From Bradyrhizobium oropedii (GTDB lineage: Bacteria > Pseudomonadota > Alphaproteobacteria > Rhizobiales > Xanthobacteraceae): 58,454 nt of DNA. The stretch covers positions 1 through 58,454 of the forward strand of contig NZ_JACMYO010000028.1 in NCBI RefSeq assembly GCF_020889685.1. Reading direction: 5' to 3'. Positions 42,668 through 51,694 of the stretch are shown here, one piece after another. The translations under genes were made by a program, and so were the position numbers. The notes beneath the pieces were generated by a model, which had not been told where the DNA came from, made no database searches, and saw nothing but the letters and a program-made list of their open reading frames with translations. Numbering within the stretch: position 1 is the stretch's first letter; every line of letters starts with the position of its first letter.

Positions 42668-45600
42668 TCGCCCGCATCATCGCCTGGTCGGCGCGCAATC
42701 TGCTGCTGGTGCTGTTCGGCACCGGCTTTGCGGCAGCCGCGGGCCTCTACGCGCTCGTGCATCTGCCGCTCGACGCGATTCCCGATCTCTCCGACACCCA
42801 GGTCATCGTCTACACCGAGTATCCCGGCCAGGCGCCGCAGGTGATCGAGGACCAGGTCACCTATCCCCTGACCACGGCGATGCTGACGGTGCCGAAGTCG
42901 AAGGTCGTGCGCGGTTTCTCGTTCTTCGGCGTCTCCTTTGTCTATGTCATCTTCGAGGATGGCACGGATATCTATTGGGCACGCTCGCGTGTGCTGGAAT
43001 TCCTCAATGGTGCGGCATCGCGGTTGCCGGCAGGTGTGTCGCCGACCATCGGCCCCGATGCGACCGGCGTCGGCTGGGTCTACCAGTATGCCGTGATGTC
43101 GAAGCAGTTGAACCTCGCCGATACCAGAACCATTCAGGACTGGAATCTGAAATTCGCGCTGGCGAGGGCGGAAGGCGTCGCCGAGGTTGCGAGCGTCGGC
43201 GGCTTCGTCAAGCAGTACAATGTGATCCTCGATCCGCAGCGGATGCGCGATCGCGGCATCACCATGCAACGGATGCGCGATGCGATCCGCGCCAGCAATG
43301 CCGATGTCGGCGGCCGCACCGTCGAGCTCTCCGAATTCGAATATGTCATTCGCGGCAAGGGCTATTTGAAGGACATCAACGATCTCGGCAATATCGTGCT
43401 GAAGGCCGACAACGGCACGCCGGTGCTGCTGCGCGACGTCGCCCGCGTCGAGCTCGGCCCCGACGAGCGGCGCGGCATCGCCGAGCTGAACGGCGAGGGC
43501 GAGGTGGCAAGCGGCATCGTGCTGCAACGCTTCGGCGTCAATGCGCTCGACGTCATCGAAAAACGTCAAGAAGCGCTTCAAGGAGATCGCGACCAGCCTG
43601 CCGAAATCGGTCGAGATCGTGCCGGTCTATGACCGGTCCAACCTGATTTATGCGGCGATCGACACGCTCAAGCGCACGCTGTTCGAGGAGAGCGTCGTGG
43701 TCGCGCTGGTCTGCATCGTGTTCCTGCTGCACGTCCGCAGCGCGCTGGTCGCGATCCTGATGCTGCCGGTCGGCGTGTTGATGGCGTTCGGCGCGATGAA
43801 GCTGCTCGGGATCGGCTCCAACATCATGAGCCTCGGCGGCATCGCGATCGCGATCGGCGCCATGATCGATGCGGCGATCGTGATGATCGAGAACGCGCAC
43901 AAGCATCTGGAGCGGGCCGAGCCCGGCCGGTCGCGGGTCGCGATCCTGATCGAGGCTGCGGCAGAAGTCGGCCCGGCGCTGTTCTTCAGCCTGCTCATCA
44001 TCACCGTGTCGTTCATGCCGATCTTCACGCTTGAGTCGCAGGAGGGGCGGCTGTTCTCGCCGCTGGCCTTCACCAAGACGTTTGCGATGGCGGCAGCGGC
44101 GCTGCTGTCGGTGACGCTGGTGCCGGCGCTGATGGTGATCTTCGTCCGCGGCAGGGTCATTCCCGAGCACAAGAATCCGATCAATCGCTTCCTGATCTGG
44201 ATCTACCGTCCTGTGATCAACGGCGTGCTGCGGGCGAAGATGCTGGTGATTGTGTTGGCGCTCGGCGCCATCGCCGTCTCGATCTGGCCGGCCCGGCAAC
44301 TCGGCACCGAGTTCATGCCTGACCTCAACGAGGGCACGCTGCTCTATATGCCGACCACGCTGCCGGGGATTTCGGTGACCAAGGCGGCCGAACTGCTGCA
44401 GATGCAGGACCGGATCATCCGGAGCTTTCCGGAAGTGGTCTCGGTCTACGGCAAGGCGGGACGTGCCGCCACCGCGACCGACCCGGCGCCGTCGGAGATG
44501 TTCGAGACCATCATCAATCTGAAGCCGAAAGAGCAGTGGCGCGCCGGCCTCACGGTCGACGGCCTGATCGCCGAGATGGACAAGGCGCTGCAATTTCCCG
44601 GCGTTTCCAACGCCTGGACCATGCCGATCAAGGCACGCATCGACATGCTTTCGACCGGGATCCGGACGCCGGTCGGCGTCAAGGTGATCGGTCCAGATCT
44701 TGCCGTGATCGACAAGCTCGCGCGTCAGGTCGAGCATGTCGTGAAGGGCGTGCCCGGCACCTCGTCGGCCTATGCCGAGCGCAGCCTCGGCGGCTACTAC
44801 CTCGAGATCACGCCGAACCGCGAGGCGCTCGCACGCTACGGCATCGCGGTGCAGGATGTGCAGGACACGATCGCGACCGCACTCGGCGGCCAGAGCGTGA
44901 CCACGACGGTGGAGGGACGCCAGCGCTTCACCGTCAACATGCGCTATCCGCGCGACCTGCGCGACAATCCCGGCGCGATCGCCAGCGACATCCTGGTGCC
45001 GATGCCGGCGGGCGGGGCGGTGCCGCTCGGCGAGGTCGCCGATATCAAGCCGGCGCGCGGGCCGACCACGATCCGGACCGAGAACGGGCAGCTCGCGACC
45101 TACATTTATGTCGACATCCGCGATCGCGATCTCGGCGGCTACGTCGCGGACGCGCAGCGCGCGGTGCAGGCCGGCGTGCAGTTTCCGCCCGGCACCTACG
45201 TGGTCTGGAGCGGGCAGTACGAATATCTCGAACGCGCCACCGCGCGGCTCAAGATCGTCGTGCCGGTGACGCTGTCGATCATCTTCCTGCTGCTCTACCT
45301 CAACTTCCGCTCGGTGGCCGAGACCATGATCGTGATGCTGTCGCTGCCGTTCGCGCTGGTCGGCGGGTTGTGGCTGATGTGGGCGCTCGGCTTCAATCTG
45401 TCGGTTGCGGTCGCGGTCGGCTTCATCGCGCTCGCCGGCGTTGCCGCCGAGACCGGTGTGGTGATGTTGATCTATCTCAACCATGCGCTGGCCGAGATCA
45501 CGGCGCGTCGTGCCGCCGAGGGGCGCACCATCGGCCGCGACGATCTCAATCGCGCGATCATCGAGGGCGCGGTCGAGCGCGTCCGGCCGAAGATGATGAC

Positions 45601-45832
45601 GGTGGTCGCCATCATGGCCGGGCTGTTGCCGATCATGTGGAGCACCGGCACCGGCTCCGAGATCATGCAGCGCATCGCGGTGCCGATGATCGGCGGCATG
45701 ATCTCGTCGACCTTGCTGACGCTGATCGTGATTCCCGCGATCTTCGCCGTGGTGAAGGGCTTCGGGATCGGAGCGAAGGCGTCGGGGCATGAGGTCGCCG
45801 CGGTCGCAATGCGCAAGGAGGCCCGGTTGTGA
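42664..45832 (+). pseudogene. CusA-like heavy-metal RND transporter, split by a 1-base insertion
   Basis: The first frame (42664 onward) encodes the N-terminal helix and porter domain: LPLDAIPDLSDTQVIVYTEYPGQAPQVIEDQ and FSFFGVSFVYVIFEDGTDIYWARSR, through FGVNALDVIE. At an A5 run (43559-43563) the frame shifts. NVKKRFKEIATSLPKSVEIVPVYDRSNLI continues in the next frame through the rest of the pump to 45832, including helix 4 (GIAIAIGAMIDAAIVMIENAHKH) with its proton-relay acidic residues. Four A's would restore GAA-AAC-GTC. The joined protein would be about 1055 residues, normal for HME-RND pumps exporting Cu(I)/Ag(I). Real inactivation or a sequence error cannot be told apart here. Confidence 0.9.
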
Positions 45833-45875
45833 TCGGAACAGGGCGTTTGCCTGTGGCTTCAAACTGGATTGAATG

Positions 45876-45892
45876 ATACCCTGAGGGGGTAT
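45876..45892. promoter_or_regulatory. CsoR-like operator before the second copper gene block
   Basis: ATACCC-TGAGG-GGGTAT, a perfect six-base palindrome with the G/C tract and TA ends typical of CsoR/RcnR/FrmR-family sites. It lies 60 bases before the start at 45953. No csoR-like gene is in the window. Confidence 0.55.
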
Positions 45893-45952
45893 ATACGATA
45901 GCGGTTGCGGCGAACTGATTTGCGGTTGGCTTGCAGCAGAGATGAGTGGGGA

Positions 45953-46420
45953 GTGATCGGGCGGGTGTTGGTGCGACTGAACAGGCGAGGGCGGGTGCGG
46001 GCGGGATGTTCCATCATCCTGGCCTATCTGTTTTGCGTGCTCGCGCCGTCCTTTGCGCTCGCATTCGGGGCACCGTTTCCATGCCTGACCGACGAGGTCC
46101 AGCCGGCCGTCGCGATGCATATGCACGATGGCTCAATGCCGATGATGCATGCCGAGCATGCTGCGCACGATCATGGCACCAACGATCATAGCGGCGTGCA
46201 CATGCATCACGCGGACGATGGTGCACAACCCGCAAAGCACGGCCATGACGGCAAGAGTGCGCCCGGGCCGTGCTGCGCCTTGATGTGCGTGTCGGCGCTG
46301 CCAGTCGATCTGCCGTTCGTCGCCGGCCCCACGCATCCGCTTGCGACCCGTCTCGCCGAGGTCATTCAGAACCTGCGCAGCGAGGCGCCTGCGCGGCACT
46401 ATCGTCCCCCCATCGCCTGA
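45953..46420 (+). CDS. His/Met/Cys-rich membrane protein near copper efflux genes (2)
   Basis: About 155 residues. A basic N-terminus, a hydrophobic helix (CSIILAYLFCVLAPSFALAF), then a strongly His/Met-rich loop (HMHDGSMPMMHAEHAAHDHG, HSGVHMHHADD, KHGHDGK), a Cys group (PGPCCALMCVSALPVDLPF) and a polar tail. The plan matches the protein at 40270-40701. Metal binding, probably copper, is inferred from composition and location. The start is uncertain; the GTG at 45953 is used, others lie at 45905 (TTG) and 45965 (GTG). A CsoR-like palindrome lies upstream. Confidence 0.6.
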   Translation: MIGRVLVRLNRRGRVRAGCSIILAYLFCVLAPSFALAFGAPFPCLTDEVQPAVAMHMHDGSMPMMHAEHAAHDHGTNDHSGVHMHHADDGAQPAKHGHDGKSAPGPCCALMCVSALPVDLPFVAGPTHPLATRLAEVIQNLRSEAPARHYRPPIA

Positions 46421-46496
46421 TCCTCAGCTGACATCGTGGCTGCGCCGCGCGCTCGCGTGCGCATGCCTGTGACTCATTGATGATCGGGATAGATCC

Positions 46497-46808
46497 ATGT
46501 TTTCGCATCTCGGGGCGAGGCTCGCCGCCGTTGCCAACAGGCTTGGCAACAGGCTTGGCCGGCGCGCGCTCCCCACATTCCTGTCGCGGATGGCCGCTGC
46601 CATCCTCGCGACCGCGCCGCTCGCCGGCTGCATCTCCGATGCAAGGCCGGTCGCCGTCGCAGGCGATCCTGCAAATCCGTCGGCGCGCACGGCCGGCGTC
46701 GGCTATCGCTCGACGATCGCGCCCTATGAGAGCCTGCGTCCGTCGACGCCGCTGCCCTGGCGCGAGCGCAATGACGGCGTGACGCCGCCAACCAAACCGG
46801 ACCGGTAG
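46497..46808 (+). CDS. Small lipoprotein
   Basis: 103 residues. A long basic N-region (LGARLAAVANRLGNRLGRR), a hydrophobic stretch and the lipobox PLAG-C (residue 45 area, ATAPLAGCISDARP). The mature part is about 60 residues, Pro/Arg-rich, ending TPPTKPDR. It sits 9 bases before the TolC-like gene and is probably cotranscribed with it. Function unknown. Confidence 0.65.
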   Translation: MFSHLGARLAAVANRLGNRLGRRALPTFLSRMAAAILATAPLAGCISDARPVAVAGDPANPSARTAGVGYRSTIAPYESLRPSTPLPWRERNDGVTPPTKPDR

Positions 46809-46817
46809 GAGGGCGCC

Positions 46818-48239
46818 ATGCGACATCTGGCCATTGCGCCGATCCTGCTGCTGACATCCGCGCTCGCGGGATGCGCTTCGTTCTCGCCCGACACCGGCAT
46901 GGGCGTCGTCTCCGAGGTGACCGGAAAGGCGATCGGCAAGGACGTTGCCTTCGTTCGCACCGCGGACGAGGCCGCGACCGCCGACGCCGCAGTGAAGCGG
47001 CTGCTCGCCCGCAACCTGACGGCGGATGCCGCCGTGCAGGTCGCGCTGCTGAACGACAAGGGCTTGCAGGCCGCCTATAACGAGCTGGCGCTGGCGGAGA
47101 CGGATCTGGTCGCCGACAGCCTGCCGCCGAACCCGACCTTCTCGGTCTCCCGCATCACCGGAAACGGCGCCAGCGAGGTCGAGCGGCAGGTGGTCGGCGA
47201 CATCCTCGCGCTGGCGACACTGCCGGTCCGCTCCGAGATCGCGCGCGAGCGCTTCCGCCAGGCGCAGCTCAAGGCCGCGCTCGCCACCTTGCGGCTCGCT
47301 GCCGAGGTGCGGCGCAGCCATGTCGCGGCGGTGGCCGCGAACGAGACGGTCGCGCTGCTGACGGACGCGAAGGCGACCGCCGAGTCGACCGCGCAGCTCG
47401 CCAGGAAGCTCGGCGAGACCGGAGCGATGAACAAGCTCGACCAGGCCCGCGAGCAGGTGTTCTACGCCGAGATCACCGCCGATCTCGCCAGCGCGCGGCA
47501 GAATGCGGCGAGCTCGCGCGAGCGGCTGGCACGACTGCTCGGATTGTGGGACGGCGATCTCGGCTTCCGGATCCCGGGCAAGCTGCCAGTGCTGCCGAAG
47601 CGGCCGCAGGACGCGCCGTCGATCGAGGTCGCCGCGGTCGGTCATCGCGTCGATCTGCAGATCGCACGGATGGAGATCATAGCGCTCGCCAAGGCGCTCG
47701 ATCTCACCGAGGCGACGCGCTTCGTCACCTTGCTCGACGTCGCCGGCATCGGCAGGCGGACGCAGGATCCCGAAGGACCGCCGTTCAGGGAGCGCGGCTT
47801 CGACGTCCAGTTCCAGATCCCGATCTTCGACGGCGGCGAGGTGCGGGTACGTCAGGCGGCCGAGACCTACCGGCAGGCGATGAACCGCCTGACCGAAAAG
47901 GCGATCAACGTCCGCTCCGAGGCGCGCGATGCTTACCGCGTCTACCGCTCGACCTGGGACATCGCCAGCCACTACCAGCGCGAGGTGCTGCCACTGCGGC
48001 AGATCATCACCGAGGAGATGCAGCTGCGCTTCTCCAGCATGCAGGTCGACGTATTCGCGCTGCTGACCGAAGCGCGGCAGCGGCTCGCTTCGCTGCGCGC
48101 GGCGATCGACGCCAAGCGCGACTTCTGGCTGGCGCAATCCGACTTGCAGACCGCGATCAATGGCGGCGGCCCGGCGGGCGGGCCATCGACACCATCTTCC
48201 ATCGCCTCGGCCGCACAGCCCGCGGCCGGCGATCACTGA
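46818..48239 (+). CDS. TolC-family outer-membrane factor (lipoprotein)
   Basis: 473 residues with a lipobox (LTSALAGCASF) and two internal repeats of the OEP fold: YNELALAETDLVADSLPPNP in the first and MEIIALAKALDLTEATRFV in the second, with long coiled helices (SEARDAYRVYRSTWDIASHYQ). It would form the trimeric outer-membrane tunnel of the copper efflux system, receiving substrate from the CusB/CusA-like parts encoded 1 kb upstream. GGAGGG precedes the ATG. Confidence 0.9.
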   Translation: MRHLAIAPILLLTSALAGCASFSPDTGMGVVSEVTGKAIGKDVAFVRTADEAATADAAVKRLLARNLTADAAVQVALLNDKGLQAAYNELALAETDLVADSLPPNPTFSVSRITGNGASEVERQVVGDILALATLPVRSEIARERFRQAQLKAALATLRLAAEVRRSHVAAVAANETVALLTDAKATAESTAQLARKLGETGAMNKLDQAREQVFYAEITADLASARQNAASSRERLARLLGLWDGDLGFRIPGKLPVLPKRPQDAPSIEVAAVGHRVDLQIARMEIIALAKALDLTEATRFVTLLDVAGIGRRTQDPEGPPFRERGFDVQFQIPIFDGGEVRVRQAAETYRQAMNRLTEKAINVRSEARDAYRVYRSTWDIASHYQREVLPLRQIITEEMQLRFSSMQVDVFALLTEARQRLASLRAAIDAKRDFWLAQSDLQTAINGGGPAGGPSTPSSIASAAQPAAGDH

Positions 48240-48252
48240 ACGGAGACGGCCA

Positions 48253-49605
48253 ATGTTTTCACGTCGAGGATTTCTGGGCAGCGCCGCGCTGGTGACGGCA
48301 AGCGCGGTCAGCGGCCGGGTGCAGGCCGCCGCCGTTCCGGAGGCGCCGACCATGGACAAAGCGGTGATGCAGCCGCCGCTGCATCCGACCAGCGGGCCCG
48401 ATTACCGGCCCGTCGTCACGCTCAACGGCTGGTCGCTGCCATGGCGGATGAACGGCGACTGGAAGGAATTCCATCTCGTCGCCGAGCCCGTGGTGCGCGA
48501 ATTCGCCGACGGCATGAAGGCCAATCTCTGGGGCTACAACGGCCAGGCGCCGGGGCCGACCATCGAGGCGGTCGAGGGCGACAAGGTCCGCATCTTCGTC
48601 ACCAACAAATTGCCTGAACATACCACGGTGCACTGGCACGGCATGATCGTGCCGGCAGGCATGGATGGCGTCGGCGGGCTCAACCAGCCACACATCAAGC
48701 CGGGCAAGACCTTCGTCTACGAGTTCGAGATGAAGCACAGCGGGACCTTCATGTACCACCCGCATTCCGACGAGATGGTGCAGATGGCGATGGGCATGAT
48801 GGGCATGTTCATCGTGCACCCGCGCGATCCGGCATTCCGTCCGGTGGATCGCGACTTCGTCTTCATCATGAGCAGCTACCTGATCGACCCCGGCACCTAC
48901 TTGCCGAAGGTCAACGAGATGACCGACTTCAACATGTGGACCTGGAACAGCCGTGTCTATCCCGGCATCGATCCGATGCCGGTCCGGCTCGGCGACAGGA
49001 TCCGCGTGCGGATCGGCAATCTGACCATGACCAACCATCCGATCCACGTGCACGGGCACAATTTCGCGGTGACCTGCACCGACGGCGGCTGGGTGCCGGA
49101 GAGTGCGCAATATCCGGAGACCACGACCGACGTGCCGGTCGGCGCCGTCAGGGCCTTCGACATGCTCGCCGACAATCCGGGCGACTGGGCGTTCCACTGC
49201 CACAAGTCGCACCACACCATGAACGCGATGGGACATGACGTGCGCAATTTCATCGGCGTGTCGCGAAAGGATCTGGCGAAGGCCGTCGGCAAGCTCGCGC
49301 CCGACGCCATGGTGATGGGATCGACCGGGATGGCAATGGGCAACATGGAGATGCCCGCGCCCGACAACACGCTGCCGATGATGACGGGTACCGGACAATT
49401 CGGCCCGATCGAGATGGGCGGCATGTTCACGGTGATGAAGATTCGCGAGGGGCTCGGCCGCGACGATTACGCCGATCCCGGTCCCTACAACTATCCGCCG
49501 GGCACGGTTGCCTACGAGGTCGACGCGCCGGCGACCGAGCCCGCGCGTCAGCCGCCGGCTCCCGAGCGAAAGACCAAGCCATCGATGAAGGGAATGAAGA
49601 TGTAG
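48253..49605 (+). CDS. Periplasmic multicopper oxidase
   Basis: 450 residues. Tat-like signal MFSRRGFLGSAALVTASAV. Copper-binding motifs run in the expected order: TVHWHGM (type 2/3), FMYHPHSDE (type 3), HPIHVHGHNF (types 1, 2 and 3) and WAFHCHKSHHTM (type 3 pair around the type 1 Cys). A Met-rich C-terminal region (MVMGSTGMAMGNMEMPAPDN) resembles copper-tolerance oxidases such as CueO and CopA/PcoA, where it binds Cu(I). It probably oxidises Cu(I) to the less toxic Cu(II) in the periplasm. The tail is Lys/Met-rich. The start at 48253 fits the signal. Confidence 0.92.
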   Translation: MFSRRGFLGSAALVTASAVSGRVQAAAVPEAPTMDKAVMQPPLHPTSGPDYRPVVTLNGWSLPWRMNGDWKEFHLVAEPVVREFADGMKANLWGYNGQAPGPTIEAVEGDKVRIFVTNKLPEHTTVHWHGMIVPAGMDGVGGLNQPHIKPGKTFVYEFEMKHSGTFMYHPHSDEMVQMAMGMMGMFIVHPRDPAFRPVDRDFVFIMSSYLIDPGTYLPKVNEMTDFNMWTWNSRVYPGIDPMPVRLGDRIRVRIGNLTMTNHPIHVHGHNFAVTCTDGGWVPESAQYPETTTDVPVGAVRAFDMLADNPGDWAFHCHKSHHTMNAMGHDVRNFIGVSRKDLAKAVGKLAPDAMVMGSTGMAMGNMEMPAPDNTLPMMTGTGQFGPIEMGGMFTVMKIREGLGRDDYADPGPYNYPPGTVAYEVDAPATEPARQPPAPERKTKPSMKGMKM

Positions 49606-49661
49606 CGGATCAACGCGCCATCCCAGGACAAGCACGCATCAATCACAGAATGGAGAATCCA

Positions 49662-50123
49662 ATGAAACACCTCACCAGCATCGGCGTCGCGCTGATTGCG
49701 CTGTCGATCGCAGCAGTGCCGTCGCGCGGCCACGAAAAACACGATCACCAATCCTATTCGGCCGGCGAGCCCGGAGATCCGAGCAAGCCGTCGCGCACGG
49801 TCGAGGTCGAGATGAAGGAGATGGAGTTCACGCCGTTCCGCATTGAGGTCAAGCGCGGCGAACAGATCCGCTTCGTGATCAAGAATGCCGGCACCGAGGA
49901 TCATGAATTCCTGCTCGCGACCACCGAGGAGAATCTGAAGCACGCCGAAGTCATGAAGAAGCATCCGCATATGGAGCATGACGATCCGAACGGCGTCCGG
50001 CTCGCGCCGAAGAAGACCGCGGAGATCGTCTGGAAATTCACCAAGACCGGCACGTTCGAATATTCGTGCCTGATCCCCGATCACCGCGACTACGGGATGA
50101 CCGGCCGCGTCATCGTGAAATGA
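49662..50123 (+). CDS. Periplasmic cupredoxin-like protein
   Basis: 153 residues: a signal peptide (residues 1-23), a His-rich start (GHEKHDHQSYS), then a single cupredoxin domain. Type 1 copper ligands: the His in TEDHEFLLAT and Cys-His-Met in YSCLIPDHRDYGMTG. There is an inserted His/Met-rich helix (MKKHPHMEHDD). It could shuttle electrons from, or copper to, the neighbouring multicopper oxidase. GGAGAAT lies before the ATG at 49662. Same-strand spacing suggests an operon from 46497 to 50455. Confidence 0.88.
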   Translation: MKHLTSIGVALIALSIAAVPSRGHEKHDHQSYSAGEPGDPSKPSRTVEVEMKEMEFTPFRIEVKRGEQIRFVIKNAGTEDHEFLLATTEENLKHAEVMKKHPHMEHDDPNGVRLAPKKTAEIVWKFTKTGTFEYSCLIPDHRDYGMTGRVIVK

Positions 50124-50152
50124 AACCAGCAACAAGAAGAAGGACGATAACG

Positions 50153-50455
50153 ATGAACAGGATGATCCACCTCGCAGGCGCCGGCCTGCTCACACTGGCT
50201 CTGAGCCTGGGTGCAGCGCTCGCGCAGGCCGCTGATATCAACGGCGAGGTCAAGAAGATCGACGAGGGCGCGGGCAAGATCACGCTCAAGCATGGTCCGG
50301 CCAAGAGCCTTGGCATGGAGGAGCCGATGACGATGGTCTACCGGGTCAAGGATCCCGCGTTGCTGAAGCAGGTGAAGGTCGGCGACAAGGTCAGGTTCGA
50401 GGCTCAGGAGGGCGACGGCGGCTACACCGTCACGGCGATCCAGAAGGCGAAATAA
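50153..50455 (+). CDS. CusF-like periplasmic copper-binding protein
   Basis: 100 residues: a signal peptide (ALSLGAALAQA) and a small beta-barrel of the CusF type. The metal site appears as KITLKHGPAKSLGMEEPMTM with His and two or three Met, but the Trp that caps Cu(I) in E. coli CusF (NWPEMTM) is replaced here (LGMEEPMTM). Probably a copper chaperone feeding the CusB-like adaptor. GAAGAAGGACG precedes the ATG. Last gene of the copper block. Confidence 0.88.
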   Translation: MNRMIHLAGAGLLTLALSLGAALAQAADINGEVKKIDEGAGKITLKHGPAKSLGMEEPMTMVYRVKDPALLKQVKVGDKVRFEAQEGDGGYTVTAIQKAK

Positions 50456-50593
50456 GGGATCGCCATTCCGGGCACGATGGGCTGTCGGTTGAAAGCGGCC
50501 GGCAGCCCCGGCAATCCGCCTGTGTGTTCCTGCCGCAGGCCGGGGCAGGGCCCGGGAGTTCGCCACGTATTTACCTTAAATGATGGAGCCGGA

Positions 50594-50618
50594 GGAACGT
50601 CTGTGGCAGCGGCGCGTT
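50594..50618 (+). promoter_or_regulatory. EcfG-type (general stress) promoter
   Basis: GGAAC (50594-50598), 16 bases, CGTT (50615-50618): a perfect match to the alphaproteobacterial EcfG consensus, 35 bases upstream of the ATG of the small secreted protein. Confidence 0.6.
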
Positions 50619-50652
50619 GCTGTGCATCATTCGTGTGCAGAAGGCCCCCTCC

Positions 50653-50931
50653 ATGACAGTCAACGCGGCAATACTGATGGCAGCATTGGTGCTGTCCGGA
50701 ACCGTGTTGGCGCAGAGCTCCGGTCCGTCGGCCGGTTCGACGGGGGGCGGGCAGGCCGCCAATCTGATCACCACCGGCCAGGCGCTGAACAACAGCAAGA
50801 AGACCGGCGACAGCGGACCGCCGATCGAGAAGACCGTCCGCCGGGCGAAGCCGGGGGAAGCTGCGGCCGGCAACACGGTCGGCGCCAACCGTACGCAAAA
50901 GCCCGACCGGCGCCTCGAGCACTACCCGTAA
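50653..50931 (+). CDS. Small secreted protein, probable general-stress gene
   Basis: 92 residues: a signal peptide (MTVNAAILMAALVLSGTVLAQ) and a short Ser/Gly/Lys-rich mature region ending RRLEHYP; no recognised domain. The start is taken at the ATG that begins the signal peptide; AGAAGG lies a little upstream. A perfect EcfG-type promoter places it in the PhyR-EcfG regulon by inference. Function unknown. Confidence 0.6.
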   Translation: MTVNAAILMAALVLSGTVLAQSSGPSAGSTGGGQAANLITTGQALNNSKKTGDSGPPIEKTVRRAKPGEAAAGNTVGANRTQKPDRRLEHYP

Positions 50932-51078
50932 GCCCGCCCCGCGATCCTGGGGATGCCGCAGGTCCTGAGCCGGCTTGGTCGGCGTCAGTCTTGATATCGT
51001 CATGCGACGCGGCAGCAGCAAAAAGCCGGCGCGTCATGATGACTGCGCCGGCTTGATGTTTTGAACGGTTCGCTTTGC

Positions 51079-51630
51079 TCAGTAAACCAGGCCGGTGCCC
51101 GGGGGCTTCTCCAGCGCCGCGGCGAGCGAGCGATATTCGTCGCTGCTGGTGCCGGCGAGCTGCGCGATGCGGTTCAGGTGGTATTGCGCCTGATCGCGGT
51201 TGCCCTGTTCGACCTGCCAGAGGCCGTAATACTGCCAGGTGCGCACATGGGCCGGGTCGGCCTTCAGCGCACGCTCGTACCAGATCTGCGAGACCTTGTA
51301 GTCGCCGAGCTTGCGATAGGAGTAGCCGATCAGGTTGGCGACGTCGGCACGGTCGTCCTGGCCGAGCGCCTTCAGCTGCTCGATCGCGGCGGTGTAGTCG
51401 TGCTTGTCGTAGATCGTGGCATAGGCGGCGTGATAGCCGGCCAGGAACTTCTGATCGTCGATCGCGGAGCTCTTGTCCTTCTTGGCCGCCTTCTTGCCCT
51501 TGCTGCTGCCGCTGTCGGAAGCCGGCGGCGAGGGATTGTCGCTGCCTGCGGCGTAGGCCGAGATGACCGGCCCGGCGGCGAGCGTCATCGAGAGCACTGC
51601 GAGGCCCAAAAACTTCGTCGTCTTGCTCAT
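51079..51630 (-). CDS. Secreted TPR protein (paralogue 2)
   Basis: 183 residues: a signal peptide (FLGLAVLSMTLAAGPVISAYA), a Ser/Lys-rich linker without the polyglycine run of its paralogue, then TPR-like repeats (DYTAAIEQLKALG, NLIGYSYRKLGDYKVSQ, WYERALKADPAHVRTWQYYG). The C-terminal part is roughly three-quarters identical to the protein at 5011-5616. Three tandem ten-base repeats (51631-51660), each with CAGGA on the coding strand, abut the ATG and act as multiple possible ribosome-binding sites. Periplasmic scaffold role inferred from TPRs. Confidence 0.8.
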   Translation of the reverse strand: MSKTTKFLGLAVLSMTLAAGPVISAYAAGSDNPSPPASDSGSSKGKKAAKKDKSSAIDDQKFLAGYHAAYATIYDKHDYTAAIEQLKALGQDDRADVANLIGYSYRKLGDYKVSQIWYERALKADPAHVRTWQYYGLWQVEQGNRDQAQYHLNRIAQLAGTSSDEYRSLAAALEKPPGTGLVY

Positions 51631-51660
51631 TCCTGATTGCTCCTGATCGTTCCTGATCGT
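51631..51660 (-). repeat. Three tandem ten-base repeats at the start codon
   Basis: On the coding strand: ACGATCAGGA twice, then GCAATCAGGA, directly followed by ATG. Each unit contains a Shine-Dalgarno-like CAGGA. Confidence 0.7.
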
Positions 51661-51694
51661 GCTCGGTAATCCTACACCGAAGCCTGATGACTTG

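Noticed and set aside
43553..46126. 857-codon minus-strand open frame across the CusA-like gene
   Set aside because: Dominated by Arg, His, Gln and Asp without domains; an antisense artefact.
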